Assembly: GCA_002424705.1 (NCBI GenBank)
Contig: DIKW01000001.1
Coordinates: forward strand, 1-6,109
Source: Geobacter sp. UBA5608
Lineage (GTDB): Bacteria; Desulfobacterota; Desulfuromonadia; Geobacterales; Pseudopelobacteraceae
Length of the DNA: 6,109 nt
Direction of reading: 5' to 3'
The position numbers and the translations under genes are program-made. Below the pieces are notes generated by a model that had not been told where the DNA came from, did not search any database, and saw only the letters and a program-made list of their open reading frames with translations. Shown one piece after another: positions 4,947 through 6,109 of the stretch (position 1 is its first letter; each line of letters opens with the position of its first letter).

Positions 4947-6109
4947 GCCTGGATATCCACCGGTTTGGTTGCTTCTTCGCCCGACTCCGGCTGTGCAGTT
5001 TCAGCCGCCGGTTCAGGTGCAGTCGCTTTCTCAGGCTTTTTGCCGGTGCAGAGCGGTGCGATGCCGGCGATGATGTCATCCACCTCGGCGCCGGTCAGGT
5101 TTTCCTTCTCGATCAGGCAGTTTGAGAGGTTGTGCAGGATCTGCTCGTTTTCCCGCAGGATGGTCAGGGCACGGCTGTAGCTCTCGTCAACGATCCGCTT
5201 GATCTCGTCGTCGATCTTTTCAGCGGTTTCTTCGCTGAAGTTCTTATGCATGGCCATCTCGCGGCCCAGGAAGATCGATTCATCCTTTTTGCCAAAGGAA
5301 ACCGGTCCCATCCGGTCGCTCATGCCCCACTCGCAGACCATCTTGCGGGCCATCTCGGTGGCGCGCTCGATGTCGTTGCCGGCGCCGGTGGTAAAGGTGT
5401 TGAAGATCAGCTCTTCAGCTGCGCGGCCACCCATCAGCACGGCGATGCGGCCTAACAACGACTCGCGATTGTAGCTGTGCTTGTCTTCAATCGGCAGCTG
5501 CATGGTGACCCCCAGGGCGCGGCCCCGCGGGATGATCGACACCTTATGCACCGGGTCACTGCCGGGGGTCATTTTTGCCACCAGGGTATGGCCGGCCTCA
5601 TGGTAGGCGGTGCTCTTCTTCTCTTCGTCGGAGATGACCATGCTGCGGCGCTCCGCACCCATCAGGACCTTATCTTTGGCTGCATCAAAATCCTGCATGT
5701 TGACCGATGATTTGTCATTACGTGCTGCCAGCAGCGCCGCCTCGTTGACCAGGTTTGCCAGATCGGCGCCGGAGAAGCCTGGCGTACCGCGGGCAATCAC
5801 CGCAAGATCGACTTCGGGGGTCAACGGCACCTTCTTGGCGTGGACCGACAGGATCTTTTCCCGTCCCTTGACATCGGGCCGGGGAACCACTACCTGGCGG
5901 TCGAAGCGGCCGGGACGCAGCAGGGCCGGGTCCAAAACGTCGGGACGGTTGGTGGCGGCGATCAGGATCACCCCTTCGTTGGATTCAAAGCCGTCCATCT
6001 CCACCAGCAACTGGTTCAAGGTCTGTTCGCGTTCATCGTGTCCGCCGCCCATGCCGGCGCCCCGGTGACGGCCCACGGCGTCGATCTCATCGATGAAGAT
6101 GATGCAGGG
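4943..6109 (-). CDS. ftsH: ATP-dependent zinc metalloprotease FtsH, C-terminal part (5' end outside window)
   Basis: FtsH is a hexameric AAA+ protease anchored in the cytoplasmic membrane. It unfolds and degrades misassembled membrane proteins and some short-lived cytosolic regulators. The frame is open from the window edge, and 388 residues are visible; the family usually has about 600-650, so the N-terminal membrane segments and Walker A are outside. In fragment numbering the visible parts are: Walker B (FIDEID, 5-10); the second region of homology with ATNRPDVLDPALLRPGRFDR and arginine fingers R65 and R68; the zinc site HEAGH at 170-174; and the third metal-ligand region TGAGNDIERATEM with D246. 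A helical C-terminal region follows, then a tail rich in Pro, Glu, Ala and Lys (about the last 35 residues), which is typically variable. The stop overlaps the folP GTG start by 4 nt. A GTG codon at 6076-6074 is internal (the Val after the Walker B motif), not a start. Identification is secure; the paralogue, if there are several, cannot be told. Confidence 0.97.
   Translation of the reverse strand, partial: PCIIFIDEIDAVGRHRGAGMGGGHDEREQTLNQLLVEMDGFESNEGVILIAATNRPDVLDPALLRPGRFDRQVVVPRPDVKGREKILSVHAKKVPLTPEVDLAVIARGTPGFSGADLANLVNEAALLAARNDKSSVNMQDFDAAKDKVLMGAERRSMVISDEEKKSTAYHEAGHTLVAKMTPGSDPVHKVSIIPRGRALGVTMQLPIEDKHSYNRESLLGRIAVLMGGRAAEELIFNTFTTGAGNDIERATEMARKMVCEWGMSDRMGPVSFGKKDESIFLGREMAMHKNFSEETAEKIDDEIKRIVDESYSRALTILRENEQILHNLSNCLIEKENLTGAEVDDIIAGIAPLCTGKKPEKATAPEPAAETAQPESGEEATKPVDIQA

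Larger units (their letters stand above)
1..6109 (-). other. Probable single operon ftsH-folP-cdaA-glmM-pdxJ-acpS-nnr
   Basis: All seven genes share one strand. Junctions are: ftsH/folP 4-nt overlap (GTGA, 4943-4946), folP/cdaA 10 nt apart, cdaA/glmM 4-nt overlap (2951-2954), glmM/pdxJ 2 nt apart, pdxJ/acpS 4-nt overlap (877-880) and acpS/nnr 3 nt apart. No gap could hold a promoter or a hairpin-plus-T-run terminator, so the main promoter should lie upstream of ftsH, beyond position 6109. Promoters inside coding sequence cannot be excluded. The operon status is inferred from spacing only. Confidence 0.8.

Overview
The window is a dense, single-strand gene cluster. Every supported gene reads on the minus strand, so transcription runs from high to low coordinates: ftsH (3' part) > folP > cdaA > glmM > pdxJ > acpS > nnr (5' part). 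The order, the long FolP with an extra N-terminal domain, and the G/C-rich wobble positions suggest a Geobacter-like bacterium (Desulfuromonadota, formerly Deltaproteobacteria; Geobacter, Trichlorobacter or Pelobacter type). That assignment rests on recalled gene order and protein character, not on a search.

Layout. 6109-4943: C-terminal 388 residues of the membrane AAA+ zinc protease FtsH. 4946-3744: dihydropteroate synthase with an N-terminal extension of about 125 residues and a GTG start. 3733-2951: membrane diadenylate cyclase (c-di-AMP synthase, CdaA/DacA type). 2954-1596: phosphoglucosamine mutase GlmM. 1593-877: pyridoxine 5'-phosphate synthase PdxJ. 880-506: holo-[acyl-carrier-protein] synthase AcpS. 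502-1: the first 167 residues of the NAD(P)HX repair enzyme Nnr. Three junctions are 4-nt stop/start overlaps (ftsH/folP, cdaA/glmM, pdxJ/acpS). The other three have gaps of 10, 2 and 3 nt. There is no intergenic space for an obvious promoter or terminator, so the seven genes are most simply one polycistronic, translationally coupled unit that continues past both window ends.

How the genes fit together. CdaA and GlmM are the well-known second-messenger/cell-wall-precursor pair: GlmM makes glucosamine-1-phosphate for UDP-GlcNAc, and in Firmicutes it binds and inhibits CdaA. The usual third partner, cdaR (ybbR), normally lies between them but is absent here, since the cdaA stop overlaps the glmM start. 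FolP, PdxJ, AcpS and Nnr are cofactor genes (folate, pyridoxal phosphate, phosphopantetheine transfer, NAD(P)H repair), and FtsH handles membrane protein quality control. All are conserved housekeeping functions with intact catalytic motifs where visible. I see no mobile element, CRISPR, RNA gene or defence system. The points worth a second look are the missing cdaR together with an unusual CdaA membrane domain, and the extra domain of FolP.
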